64,000 nucleotides of DNA from Talinum fruticosum (GCA_021018815.1 JAITYX010000003.1:5628501-5692500); one strand, 5' to 3'; positions 35,501-47,014 are shown, numbered from the stretch's first letter. Numbers and translations: made by a program. Notes: a model not told the origin generated them from the sequence alone.

Positions 35501-36115
35501 GTTCATAAGCTCTCACTTGAATGTTCATATTTATGATTTTTCTTTTTTTTTAATTGTGCATTGTCAGGGTAACATACTGGCAGTGGAGAACTTTGAGGAT
35601 TTTGGGGGCTTTACAGTGCTTTGTACCATTCTCATTGTGTCCATGCTGCTGTTCATAAGCTTCTTACTTGATCAGCTTGACATATAAAAACCCATATTTC
35701 AGTGATAGAGGGTGGGGAAACTAGACCACCCGTTTTGGTGGTTAACAAGATGTCTAAATGTTCATAGTGTTTTTCTACCTATATAGTATCTGATTACTTA
35801 TAGACAGAGGGAATTTGGAATAGCAATAGAGTTCAAACTTTTGAAGTGCCGTGCAACTTTTTACCTGTACATGTCAATTTTATATTTTTGCTTGCATGTT
35901 CAATGACCAGAAGTGATGAACTCACAGAATACTTTTGAGCATGATATAATTTGCGCCTTGTTGAGCTTGTGATGTTTAACTTCCTTTCTCTTATATTTCA
36001 GGCTGATAGAGATGGCTATATTGCAATTCTCATGCCAAAACCAACAGATTGGCCCAAGATGAAGGAGTCACTTGTGACCTATGATGAGTACAAGAAACTG
36101 CGGAACCTGAGCTAA
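32551..36115 (+). CDS. ABITRAM: Abitram/Simiate (FAM206A-type) protein, six exons
   Basis: Exons 32551-32743, 32842-32890, 33040-33166, 34309-34379, 34466-34538 and 36002-36115 join in frame to 627 nt (208 residues plus stop). All introns are GT-AG. The N-terminal 50 residues are charged. RYYAPDFMKPGHDQFVYRHA starts the conserved domain, followed by LCVIGLAPTHVAL, FNVGKSDRSEVKVTGKRKR, CCIKGSLLEVNYRLIQNPGL, then GYIAILMPKP and a C-terminal YDEYKKL. This matches the Abitram family, which has a glycine-cleavage-H-like fold. The animal member binds actin and modulates transcription in nuclear speckles; the plant role is not established. No frameshift or stop is present. The mobile-element-free stretch of about 3.6 kb supports a live gene. 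Confidence 0.9.
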
Positions 36116-36690
36116 TACTTACATATCCCTGCCACAGGTATTGTGGCTGATCATAAGTTCAGCATATTTCTTGTGTAACAGCTGCAAAGCTCTCCTTTTT
36201 TCCCATCTTACTATGCCTACTAATTGATCCTCTTTAACAATTTGTGGCATGGCCGACCATCAGATGCGGGGGCCATATGACCTGAATGGTGAGCTGGGAA
36301 TTGTACTGTCACATTGTATAAAACTTCCAGATCGTTGTACATTAGTTTTTTTGTTCTTTTATAATTAGAATTGACAATTTTGCCAAAAAGAGGTAATTTG
36401 TCTATTCCTCCTACCATCCTATGTAATGTTTTGCTTTTGAGCAAATAGCAAAAGGAAGAGGGATAATATTAGGTTTTTGGAGTTACTGGATTGATATCTG
36501 CATATGCAGATATTAAGCAAGATAGTCATTCAATCTCGACAATTATCTCGAAAAGACTTGTGCTCAAATTGAATGAAGTGGGAAATTTCCATTTTGATGA
36601 TTTTTTCGAAGTTTTTGTTTGTAATTTTTTAGAATTTTGAATAAAGGTCTAGTCTCAAACACTCAAACAAGCACAAATCTTAAAAAATGG
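36116..36690 (+). terminator. Abitram 3' UTR with AATAAA signal
   Basis: The stop TAA at 36113-36115 is followed by AT-rich sequence. A canonical AATAAA lies at 36640-36645, with T-rich stretches upstream. Earlier cleavage is possible. Confidence 0.5.
36494..36513. repeat. Perfect 20-bp palindrome
   Basis: ATATCTGCAT followed by ATGCAGATAT. The core ctgcatatgcaga recurs at about 36761-36773. Confidence 0.9.
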
Positions 36691-36694
36691 CTAT

Positions 36695-36712
36695 TCCCTG
36701 ACAACGACGCCA
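36695..36712 (-). promoter_or_regulatory. Relic Ty3-type primer-binding site
   Basis: The minus strand reads TGGCGTCGTTGTCAGGGA, close to the aspartate-tRNA primer site TGGCGCCGTTGCCGGGGA used by plant Tat/Athila elements (15 of 18). It suggests a decayed LTR to the right of 36713, but no intact LTR ends are found. Confidence 0.45.
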
Positions 36713-36949
36713 ATTTGTTCACCGTAGTTTATACGGTTTACAAATAAAAGTGACCTTAACTGCATATGCAGACATCGGTATATGACGATGCTACTTGCAG
36801 CAGATGATGTAATGAGTAATGAGGCTATAGACTTGGTCTTGCTGTAATTTTGGCAAATCAGAAGCAAAAAGGGTACTCATGATTTTCACATAGTGCCTTC
36901 AGGGCAAACTATATCATAAAATTACTTAATGGTAACTCAAATTTTGGTA

Positions 36950-37425
36950 AAATTATTTTGAGGATTTCGACTTATCAAAAATAATTATGAGGTACTTTAT
37001 CTTTTTAATATAATAAATTTTAGGATACTTATTTCATTTTTTGGAGGAGACCCCTATTTTATGTTAAAAAACATAATTGTCATTTATTTAAGTAAGGAAC
37101 TTAAAAATAAACTAAATATAAAAACATATTGAATTGATATAAACAATATATAATAAATTAATAAATTAATTTTGCAAAATCCTTATAAAAGGTTAGAAAA
37201 TTACTTTATTGTACTTTTTACATTTTATTTATATCATTTCATTTTGTTTTTGTGCTTAGTTTATTTTTAAATTATTTGCTTTAATGAATAACAATTATAT
37301 CTTTTAACATAAAATAAGAGTTTTCTATTAAAAAAATAAAATGAGGGTGCTAAAAATTTATTATATTAAAAGATAAAATACCTCATAATCATATTTACTA
37401 AGTCGGAATTTTGAAAATAGGTACA
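36950..37425. mobile_element. Foldback MITE
   Basis: The two halves are inverted copies. gatttcgacttatcaaaaat, then atgaggtactttatc and taatataataaatttt at 36960-37025, pair with their reverse complements at 37345-37420. Similarity continues inward (ttatgttaaaaaacataattgtcat against 37270-37315), leaving a short centre near 37190. Confidence 0.75.
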
Positions 37426-37448
37426 CCCCAAAAACTAAACAGCTATCA

Positions 37449-37449
<1 letters not shown>

Positions 37450-37512
<63 letters not shown>
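37450..37512. repeat. (TTA)n microsatellite
   Basis: About 20 uninterrupted TTA units. The following 37513-37957 has no gene. Confidence 0.95.
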
Positions 37513-38541
37513 TTACAATGGTAAGTGTACTAGCAAAGAAATTATTATCTCCACCGAAGATGAAAATGTGAAGTGTTTATCACTAGAGTAACACTCTCTT
37601 GATAATATAAACTATATCATCATGATATCTTTACAAGTTAATTGTTACATCCAATTAAACATCTCATTAAATATTGATCCTTTCATCTCCTCTGGATAAC
37701 TTGGCCATTGTCTTCCCAGGAATATATTCATATAGATTTTTGTGCTTTACATAAAATATGTTGTTACTATTACGTTGCTCCTCAATTACTTGATTGGGGT
37801 TACTATAGAAACCAAATCAGACGTCAACCTAGAATTTGGGCACCCAATCTTGATCAACTAAATCCGATTGACCCAAGTATATATCTCTTAGATTGACTCA
37901 AAATTATGTTAGCCAATATTGATTTTATTTTTACGACGAAATTATCAGATCTAATATGGCATTTGGTTGGATATGTTGCAATAAGGGTGTAATGTAATCA
38001 ATTGTGTAATGTAATTAGATATGTAATGTGTTGGGTGGTGTACCAAAATCTCATATTTTAAAAAGATTGTTTCCTTATAGAATTGGGTATCCTAAACCTA
38101 ATTGTATTTAGATAAGAGTTTGTTTTATATTTGTATTAGTTAATTGTTACCCATTAGAATTAGGAGTAAGAATTTTGCAAGGTTTAGGAGATTCTATTGG
38201 GTTAGGATTTCTTTCCTATTTAAAGGAGGGTTAGCCTCCTTTGTAAACATCAAGGGAGTTATTGTGAGGAGAGTGTTGTGAGATTGAGATATCTCGGGTT
38301 TGAGAAGATCTCCGGGTTTGAGATCGTTCTTGTTCTATCTCATAATAGTGAAATCATTGCGCTTGTGTCGTCCGTAGTTTTTCCCGGGTTGGATTTTCCC
38401 CATTAAATTCTTGTCTCACTCCTATTTTTGATCTCAATCTAATTTCTTGGTATTATGTTTGTCATCTTAAATTGCTTTTGCATATTTGCTCTAACTTCAA
38501 CTAACAAGTGAGGTTTAGATTGGGTCTAAATTCCTAACAAG

Positions 38542-38555
38542 TGGTATCGAGCACC
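38542..38555 (+). promoter_or_regulatory. Primer-binding site of the Copia element
   Basis: TGGTATCGAGCACC starts two bases after the LTR end, matching the methionine-tRNA type primer site of plant Copia elements. Confidence 0.85.
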
Positions 38556-38576
38556 AGGTTCGGATATGGTTTTAGG

Positions 38577-39420
38577 ATGACTACTAAATTCAATATTGAG
38601 AAATTTGATGGTAAGATCAATTTCTTATCCGGAAAGTTTAGATGAGGGCCATTCTTATTGCGAATGGATTAAGAAGGCTTTAAGCTGGAAAAAGCTTGCT
38701 TCCATGATTGATGAACAATGGGAAAAACTTGATGACGAGGAACTGGCATCTATTCAACTATGTCTTACACCTTCGGTTCTACGTGAGGTCATCAAAGCCA
38801 AAACAACTGCAGATCTTTAGCTAAAGTTGGAGGAGCGATATATGACCAAAAGCCTCGCTAACAAAATCTGTCTCAAAGAACGGTTATACACATTCCGGAT
38901 GGCTGAAGGTACTCCTATTTAAACTCATCTTGATGAGTTTAACTCTATTATTATTGATGTGGAAAATATGGAAGTTACAATTAATGATAAAGATAAGGCA
39001 ATATTGTTGGTTGTCTCTTTGCACTCTACCTATAGGCACTTTAAAGAAATCCTTTTGTATAGTAATTTTGATACTACATGGTTTGAGGATGTTACGACAA
39101 ATCTATTATTTAAAGAAAAGTTTGATCTTGAAGTGCATCCTGAAAAAGCTGAAGGCTTGTATGTTAGAGAAGGAAAGGGGGATTCAAAGGTTCAAGGTTA
39201 TAATTCCAACAATAAATGCAAATCTTGTCGAGCAAAGGGGCATGTTGTATCTAAGTGCTACAAACTGAAAATTAAGTTAGAAAAAGAAAAGAGAAAGCCA
39301 AAAAGCAATCTCAAGAAATTGCTCAAGCTGCCCTTGCTTTTGTTGATGATGAGTCCGATGGTGATGTCTTATTTGCTATCTCTACTGAAAAGAAGGGTAG
39401 TTCTAATTGGGTTCTAGATT
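38577..39420 (+). pseudogene. Copia gag (UBN2 type)
   Basis: The ATG at 38577 opens MTTKFNIEKFDGKINF. LASIQLCLTPSVLREV, LANKICLKERLYTFRMAEGT and LDEFNSIIIDVENM follow across stops and shifts. The longest open part (38959-39417) ends with a CCHC knuckle, CKSCRAKGHVVSKC, then a basic stretch. All zinc ligands are present. Stops near 38680 and 38820 and at 38922 break the frame. Confidence 0.88.
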
Positions 39421-40040
39421 ACGGGTGTACCTAACATATTTGTCCTAATCGAATTGGGTTTTCCACGTAAATCTGTTGTCTTTCTCTTTATCAATTTCAA
39501 TATTGTTCTTGCCTCTAATTTCTTGGTATCCCCTCATACTATATTTAATTTACTTCCGCTGCAAAATCGTTGGGCTTATTTCCTAAAAAGTGGTAACAAA
39601 GATTTGTTTTCTACATATGAAATTGTTGATTCTGGTATTGTTAATTTAGGCAATGATGTCCAATGCTTGAGTTCGTTGGAATTGGTACAGTTCGGATTAA
39701 AACTCATGACCGTGCCTTGAAGACTTTAACTAAGGTTTGGCATGTTCTTGGTATAAAAAGCAATTTGATCTCGTTGGGTGCTCTTGAAGTTAAAGGATTA
39801 AGGTATTCGGTTGAAGATGGAGTCTTGAAGGTGTCCAAAGGTTCCAAGGTTTTGTTGAAGGGTTCGAGGTGTGGAGGTCTCTACGTCCTTTAAGGTTCAA
39901 CTACAAATTCAGCGAGTTTTAGGTATAGCTACAAATGATGGATTGATTCATTTGTTTGATATGTGGTTAGATCACGTTAAGAAGAAGGGACTAATAGAGA
40001 TGATTCCTTTAGCTAAGTCCAAGGGAGCTTGGATTTAGTG
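39400..40040 (+). pseudogene. Copia protease and pre-integrase remnant
   Basis: WVLDYGCT*HICPNRIGF at about 39407 is the protease active-site region, with DSG changed to DYG and a stop two codons later. GIGTVRIKTHDRALKTLTK, then SNLISLGALE and VSKGSKVLLKGSRCGGLYVL (39680-39892) are the GAG-pre-integrase block. After 39893 only a trace of the LWHMRLGHM region remains before the deletion joint near the 3' LTR. Confidence 0.85.
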
Positions 40041-40779
40041 AATGGTGATAACCTTCTTATTGCCCTTCGGGGTGGAGCTCTCCGGGTGCTACTTCTCGGG
40101 AAGGAGAGGTAGGTTGAAGGTGACAAGCATGTTTTTCAGATTTTTCAGGATTTTTGGTCCAAGGTGGAGATTGTTGGGTGGTGTCGCAAAATCTCATATT
40201 TTAGGAAAGATAGTTTCTTTATAGAATTGGATATCCTAAACCTAATTGTATTCGAGATAAGAGTTTGTTTCCTATTTGTATTAGGTAATTGTTACCTATT
40301 AGAATTAGGAGTAAGAATTTTGCTAGATTTAGGAGATTCTGTTGGTTTAGGATTTCTTTCATATTTAGAGGAGGGTTCGCCTCTTTTGTAAACATCAAGG
40401 GAGTCATTGTGAGGAGAGTGTTGTGAGATTAGGATATCTCGGGTTTGGGAAGATCTCTGGGTTTGAGATTGTTCATGTACTATCTCATAATAGTGAAATC
40501 ATTGTGCTTGTGTCGTCCGTGGTTTTTCCCAGGTTGGGTTTTCCACGTTAAATTCATGTCTCACTCCTATTTTTTATCTCCATCTAATTTCTTGGTATTA
40601 TTTTTGTCATCCTAAATTGCTTCCGCATTACTCTAACTTCACCTAACAAGTGAGGTTTAAATTGGGGCTAAATTCGTAACACAATATAATTACCATGTTT
40701 GGTTATATAAGAAGTGCATGTAATCACAAAGGCAGTAGATTATTTCAATGACCAAAAAGTAGTAATTAAATTATTGCAG

Positions 40780-41250
40780 TGGAGATAAATGTTATCTAAA
40801 TAAAAATTTGAGTAACATATTTAGATTTGAGTTTTTTAAAATATTTTCTATCAAATAATCAAGTTTTATTTCTTTCGTTGCAAATATCAACTATATTATT
40901 TTAATGGCAATAAATATCATAATAGAGATAAATGTTATCCACATGAAAAACATTTTAAATTAGAAATTATACTTGAGATTTTTTAATCTTTTTTATCATA
41001 TTTCCTAATTTTAAATTTTTTTGTGAAAAAAACATCAATTGGATTATTCTAGTGGCGATAAATATTTGTCGTAGTGAATAAATGTTATCCAAATAACAAA
41101 ATTTTAAATTCTAAATTTATATTTGAGATTTTTTAATCTCTTCTATCATATAATTAAGTTTTGAAATTTTTTCATTGGTAAAAAATACCAACTGAAATTA
41201 TTTTATTGATGATAAATATTTATTGAATTAAAGATAAATGTTAACAACTG
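40780..41250. repeat. Degenerate tandem repeat, unit about 145 bp
   Basis: gataaatgttatc recurs at about 40784, 40927, 41077 and 41222. Each is followed by a gagattttttaatc and tatcatat block. It is inside the split MITE-like repeat. Confidence 0.65.
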
Positions 41251-42631
41251 AAATCATTTTATCTTTTAATTGAATAAGTAAATTTTGAATCCAAAATATT
41301 GAAGTTGAATTTTTCTGTTAATGACCAATCGATCATATCATATATTAAAATAATAAAAGAAAAAAAAATCAAGTTCCTTCTCAAATGGATGAATTTTTGG
41401 CTTGCTAAGGAAGAGGGAGAAAAATGATATGGAATAGAGAGAGAGGAAGAAAGAGAGAATTATTGCAAGTGTATTAAAATTTGATCACAAGGATGGATGT
41501 AATCATGATTGTTTACTAAATATCTTAGTAATTGTAATTGCATAATTAGAGGTTAATGTAATTACAATGTAATTTTAATTACATTACAAAGTTGCAATTA
41601 AACATGATAATATAATGACCCTTACCATTTTTATTACATTATCACTTTGATTACATACAACCAAACATACCCTAAATGACAATGTGATGCCTAATTTGAT
41701 GTTTAGAAACCAAAGATGCACTAAATTAAATAAGATCCACCGTAAAACCCACCAAGTTGAATATACGAACTAATTCAATGTTAAACCAAATTGAATTAAG
41801 TGACCCATTTGTGAAATCTTGTGAAATTTAGAGAGTATCAATTGTCCACTAAATTCCACCCAAAAAAAAAGGAAACGAATGAAAGGTTTTTGCCAATAAT
41901 CTCTAGTTAATATACAGTAAACGATGCCTTGTAAAATGTAAAAAGGTGAGTGAATAAAATATAACCAAGCTACTGTGTCATTAAACTAATGAATCAAATT
42001 GTTTATGAAGTCAATGTTTGTGTCGACAAAATATATATCATAAAGTTAAAGGAAGAAACGATATATATCAAGTTAAAATATATTTATCACATATGCAGGT
42101 GATAATATTAAGAAAGTATAATATTTACCTGTATTAATAAGTTGTATGGTTATCAAATCACTTAATCAAAATATGTCTTTATTTGGTGATGATGATATAT
42201 ATACATAATAAATCTATGTTATATATAAAAGGACAAGTAATGTGCTGTATAAATTTTAATTTGTCATATTTATCCCTTCTTTAACTTAAATTTTAAGGAT
42301 AAAAATGTCATTATATTATTATTTAATATAATTAATCCCTCTCTCTCTCCAATTACCCTCCCTCCCCTCTCTCTCCAGTTACCTCCCCCTCCCCCTCTAT
42401 CTACAGTTTCCCCTGCGTCGCCTCTCTCTCTCTCCAATTACCCTCCCCTTCCCCTCTTCCTCTTCACGTCGGTTTCCACAAATCGGTTTTCACATATCGG
42501 TTCCAGTCTCTAAACCATCTTCTTCACCTTCACATTATTTCATTTGTCCACTGCCTCTCGATATCTCCCTCTAAACTCTAATAGCATCGAGTAGCTAAGC
42601 TTCAATCTTATGATCTCTCTCTCGGTCTCTC

Positions 42632-42800
42632 TAATTATCAACTTTGTATTTGGGTCTCCTTCCCATTTTTGTTCTAATTATCAAATTTGCATTTGGGTCT
42701 TCTTCCCATTTTTGTTCTAATTATCAAATTTGCATTTGGGTCTTCTTCCCATTTTTGTTCTAATTATCAAATTTGCATTTGGGTCTTCCGCTGCTGATCT
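42632..42800. repeat. 43-bp tandem repeat, four copies
   Basis: Units begin taattatcaa at 42632, 42675, 42718 and 42761 and include atttgggtcttcttcccat. The last three are almost identical. Confidence 0.92.
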
Positions 42801-43282
42801 GCTCTCCTGACCGGAAAATCTCGGCTCCTCCGCTGCTCTCATCCTCCACACGCCCTGTTCGTAACGTCCTCTCTCTCTCCCCATACCCTAATTTAAATTC
42901 TTCATTTTTGTAACTCTATCAATCTCATAATTTATATAAATAAAATCCATCAATCTCACAATTTATAAAAGTAAAATCTCACAAGAGAGACATAGAAACC
43001 TAGAAGGAGAGAAGACAGAGAAGGGAGCATGAAGGTTCCAGCAAAGGCAGAGGCACAATTTGGGGCACTCAAGCTCCGAGAGAGAGGAAAAGACACAATG
43101 GAGGGAGACAGAGGACCAGTCCACCAGATTAGGCCACCGCGAAAAGGACGAAGGCATGACTAGCGATGGTAGAACGAGAGCACGAGAGCGAGATGGAGCC
43201 GGAGAGCAAGAGCAAGAACGACAGTCGATACCCCTCCAAAACCCTTGAATCCGCCGTGCATGGCATATCCGCCTTGCAAATG

Positions 43283-43720
43283 TTATCTTTCACCTAACCA
43301 ACACACGACCCAACAAACCCACCTCTTATTCCTCTCAATCTTCATGTCCACCTCTTTCGAGGCCCTCAAAACGCTCTCCTCATCTACCGTGTGGAGGAAG
43401 ATCCGCACTCGGGACTCGGCGGCACATAGCCGCGTGAGGTAGGACTCGGCGATTTCACCGGCGGTAAGCTGGTGAGAGAGGAGGGCATGACGGATTGAGA
43501 GGATTTCGAGGTAGGTGGGGAAGAAGAGGTGGTGGGCACGATGGCGGCCGAGGGTGGTGGGCATAGTTTGGGGGATGGAGTCGGATAGCGAGAGGGAGCT
43601 CGGAGCGGATCGAGAGAGAGGGCGACGAGGGAGGACGGGATTGTGAGGAGCAAGGAGGCGAACGACAGAACGAGAGACAGAGTGAATTAGGTTAGGATTG
43701 GGCTTCACAATTACACTCAT
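43283..43720 (-). pseudogene. GatA (Glu-tRNA(Gln) amidotransferase A) N-terminal fragment
   Basis: A 145-residue frame from the ATG at 43720. The first about 65 residues are rich in serine, arginine and proline, as in an organelle targeting peptide. ILSIRHALLSHQLTAGEIAE, then SYLTRLCAAESRVRIFLHT and ASKEVDMKI follow, matching the start of the amidase domain of plant organellar GatA. In the complete enzyme this domain supplies ammonia for Gln-tRNA synthesis; here the Ser-cis-Ser-Lys catalytic core is absent. After DMKI the reading leaves the family, probably at an old splice donor. The open frame suggests a recent capture. It could instead be the 5' remnant of a broken local gene. Confidence 0.8.
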
Positions 43721-44826
43721 ATTATTATTTTTAATGATTAAGATTTTTATTTTATATGTAACTTATAAATTTTATATTATGAAAATTTTCGTTATTATTT
43801 TAAGTAGTTTTTTTGGTAATAAGTATGGATTCATTACCACTGAGGAAATGAAATCTCGATACTTATTTTAAGTAGTTAATGTTATTTAAACATTTATTAC
43901 AATTTTTTAAAAAAATTATTTTAATGAAGACTTTTTATTTTACATATGATTCATAAGTTTTATTTTGTGAAAATTATAGTAGATTTACACGCATGAGTGC
44001 AAAGATTTTAATTATAAAAGATAAAAAATATAATCTTGCATAATTATGTGATAAAATATAGTAAATATAAATAAAAATATAGTAATTTAAAATTAATTCT
44101 TTTAAAATTAGTTTTTATTTACACATAATGCATACAAAGAAAAAAATAACCAAATAGAATTAATGCATTATAAAATAATTAGAATGTATTAGTAGTGTTT
44201 GAGATATAAATGACTTGGAAATTAAGAAGATATAAGATATATCTCTATGTTATGTATAAAAGGCAAGACTCTTTTATGACGGTAAAATTTTTAGATTATC
44301 AATTTCATCCCTATTTTATATTAGATTGAAGGGTTAAAATTATTATCATATCTAATTAAGGTCGTCAATGCACATATGATAAAGAGAGTTTAATTGTTTG
44401 GGAGTTAATAATTTGCGGTTATTAAGTTTAATCCATCGCATGTCACTTATCCTTTTTTTTCAAATAGCAACGAGAGAACTTTGGTCTAACAAAAATATTC
44501 AATGATTCATGGATTTTGTGATTTCTTGAATTTTTAGAGAGAAATTTTGGAGTTAGATCAAAGGCCCCATCAAAAATTCTTATTCATGTAAAATCAATAC
44601 ATTCGAGAGCCGCCTTAGTGAGACATTCAAAAGGGAATCAATATTCTCTATATCTACTAAAATTAGGTAATACCTCATTGTTTCATTGTTTATTTAGCAT
44701 TTGTTATTTTCTTCTAATAATTTCATTAATTTCTAAGTTTGAATTTGATTATTTGATCTAACTTTTTTGTAGTTTGTGCCGAACAATTAAGAACACATGA
44801 TAAAGGTAAATAATGTCATTCATATG

Positions 44827-45456
44827 TAGGGATAGCAATGGGTGGGGTCGCAGGTCGGTTCGACTGGACCTAGACCCATTTAACCTTTTTGGATTTGGAC
44901 CCAAACCTGACTCGGACCCAACGGGTCTATAAAATCTGGACCCGGACCCGGACCCGGACTCGAGGGGTCCACGGGTCTTAAACGGGTCTCGATATATTTT
45001 TTTATCATAAATGAGTTTTAAAATAAGTATTTTGTGCCCTATTTAATATTATGTAAATTTTCAAGCAATTTTGCTGCATATAATCTCTTTAACATCATAC
45101 TAATCTATCTATCAACCAACCTATTATACAAACTAAATACTTAGTTCATACAAACCAAATACACCAATATATTAACACACAAAGTCCATCAAAGTTTAAC
45201 ACCACAAAGTCCAAAGTCCACCAAAGCTTAACAACAAAAAGACCATCAAAGTTTAACACAAATTTTTTTAAAAAAGTAAAATTAGTGTTCGGGTCTTAAA
45301 CGGGTCTCGAGTCGGGTTTGGGTCTTAATTTTGAGACCCGGACCCGAACTCGGACTGACCCGGACCCACCGGGTCCAAATTTATTGGACCCAAACACAAC
45401 TAAATGGGTCGGGTTTGGCGGGTCCGGGTCGGGTCCAGGACCCACTGCCGTCCCTA
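44827..45456. mobile_element. hAT-type MITE
   Basis: A 630-bp element with TIR TAGGGATAGCAATGGGT / TAGGGACGGCAGTGGGT and a perfect 8-bp duplication TTCATATG at 44819-44826 and 45457-45464. The arms are rich in GGGTC / GACCC repeats (acccggacccgg). It has no coding capacity and is younger than the Helitron it interrupts. Confidence 0.93.
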
Positions 45457-46999
45457 TTCATATGTCACTTTCTATCCAGTTTAATTTGGTTATCATTAGT
45501 TTTGTTAAGTTTTTGAGAGATTTATTTTGTGGTTTAAAATATATAAAACAAAATTCTTCTTGATTGAAATTTAGTAAATTTTGCGGTGACTCATCATGCA
45601 ATAAAATTTAATATGAAATTAGGAGTGTTCTTTTGAATTCTTTAATTTAGAGTGTGGATAATTCTTTGGTGTAGCCCATCGACTTTATTTTGACAAAAAG
45701 CTTAAGGATATTATTTAACTTTTCTTATTCTGTTCTCACAACCTAAATTTGATATATGTATTCTTTAATTCTTGGCTGTAATTTTTTTTACTAACCGTTA
45801 TTGACCATAATTGAATTATTATTTTTGGTGCAGACACCATAATTGAATTATATGCCTATATAATTCTAGATTAGAAAAAATGCTATACACCTATAATGGT
45901 TGGTGGTGGTAACAAATTAACTGCATTAAAACGTTGGTGGCTAACCATTGTCTCGTATTCAAAATTATCATTATTTTTCTTTATTTTTTAATATTAAATT
46001 TTATGATCATATATGTAGGTCAAAACTTTGAATTAGAGAGAAGATCTTTCAAAATACATATCTCTTAACAAATTCTTTTTTCAAATTCGAGTAATTTATT
46101 GGGATCCCATATAAGTTATAGTAAAGTCGGTATCTTAATTTTTATATTTCCTCCTCTAAATAATAAACTCTATAAACTTTATCATTAAATAGATAAAATC
46201 TAACATAGATGCCAAGATACATTTTTAATATTTTACTTCAAACCTTGACATTTTTATTATATCAAATATGCTAAACACCCTACTCCAGAAAATACTTTAT
46301 TTTGTTTGTGTCCTTTAATTATAATTACATTCCTTTATGAATTAGTTGATTTTGTTAAAAAATACAATAACTTTAAGTGGTGTAAGTACATACTTTTATA
46401 CGTAGTATGTTATAATATTCAATTTTGTGAATACATGAAAATAGAAATTCTTTAATAGTATAATTTTCCTAACTTTTTCTATTTTAGTGTCTAATTAAAG
46501 AAACCAATCTTTTATCGTGACTACTCCATTAGATTGTTAACGATGATTTCACTTCTTTTGTATTGGCAAATTAATCACAAGCATAAAATATGGAATACAT
46601 ATGTTTGAAGATATTGTCATGAATCATATATGTCATATTCACGTTCCATCCATCGTTACTAGATAATAAAAAATTAACTCCTAAAATTGTTTGAAATAAT
46701 TTCTTTAATAGTTTATAATAAATTTTTTTAAAAAATAGTGATATACTTGGCTTCATATCTCTATATTTCTACATGTTTCAATCTCAATTGTTCATTACTT
46801 TTGTGAATATTTAAATGTGAGTATTATTTTTTTATACGTTGTTTCAATTTATGTCGAGTTATCATCATTTTCTTTTATTTGTTGAGTGCACATTTAGCCC
46901 CTTCCCTCCAAAAAATTTCATTTTTATTTTGATAATTTGATAATTACCATAATATTCAAATATAATAAAAATTATTATGTTTGAATTTAATTTAATCAT

Positions 47000-47014
47000 G
47001 CACGTATTACGTGC
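47000..47014 (+). repeat. Helitron 3' hairpin
   Basis: A perfect inverted repeat GCACGTA-T-TACGTGC, nine bases before the CTAA terminus. Confidence 0.85.

Larger units (their letters stand above)
38029..40681 (+). mobile_element. Degenerate Copia element with two LTRs
   Basis: LTRs at 38029-38539 and 40172-40681 both start TGTTGGGTGGTGT and end in TAACA. They are roughly 90% alike by eye. The internal region is only about 1.6 kb and holds gag, a protease motif and the pre-integrase block; integrase, RT and RNase H are missing. No clear target duplication is seen (TAATG and CAATA). The LTR family differs from the SIRE-like one. Confidence 0.9.
37958..41672. mobile_element. MITE-like repeat split by a Copia element
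   Basis: The ends GGCATTTGGTTGGATATG (37958) and, inverted, GGGTATGTTTGGTTGTATG (41672) form an imperfect TIR. The interior (41450-41672) matches 58687-58901 in inverse orientation, confirming a dispersed family. Without the Copia element it is about 1.06 kb. It has no coding capacity. Confidence 0.6.
42213..44241 (+). mobile_element. Helitron-like unit carrying a GatA fragment (3' end unresolved)
   Basis: The 5' end TCTATGTTATATATAAAAGG follows an A at 42212 and closely resembles the confirmed Helitron 5' end at 44242 (TCTCTATGTTATGTATAAAAGG). The interior has pyrimidine-rich and 43-bp repeat sequence and a GatA exon. I find no hairpin plus CTRR end before 44242, so the true right border may be elsewhere; the limit given is only where the next element begins. 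Confidence 0.5.

Noticed and set aside
38029..40681. Target-site duplication for the Copia element
   Set aside because: The five flanking bases (TAATG and CAATA) do not match, so no duplication is claimed.
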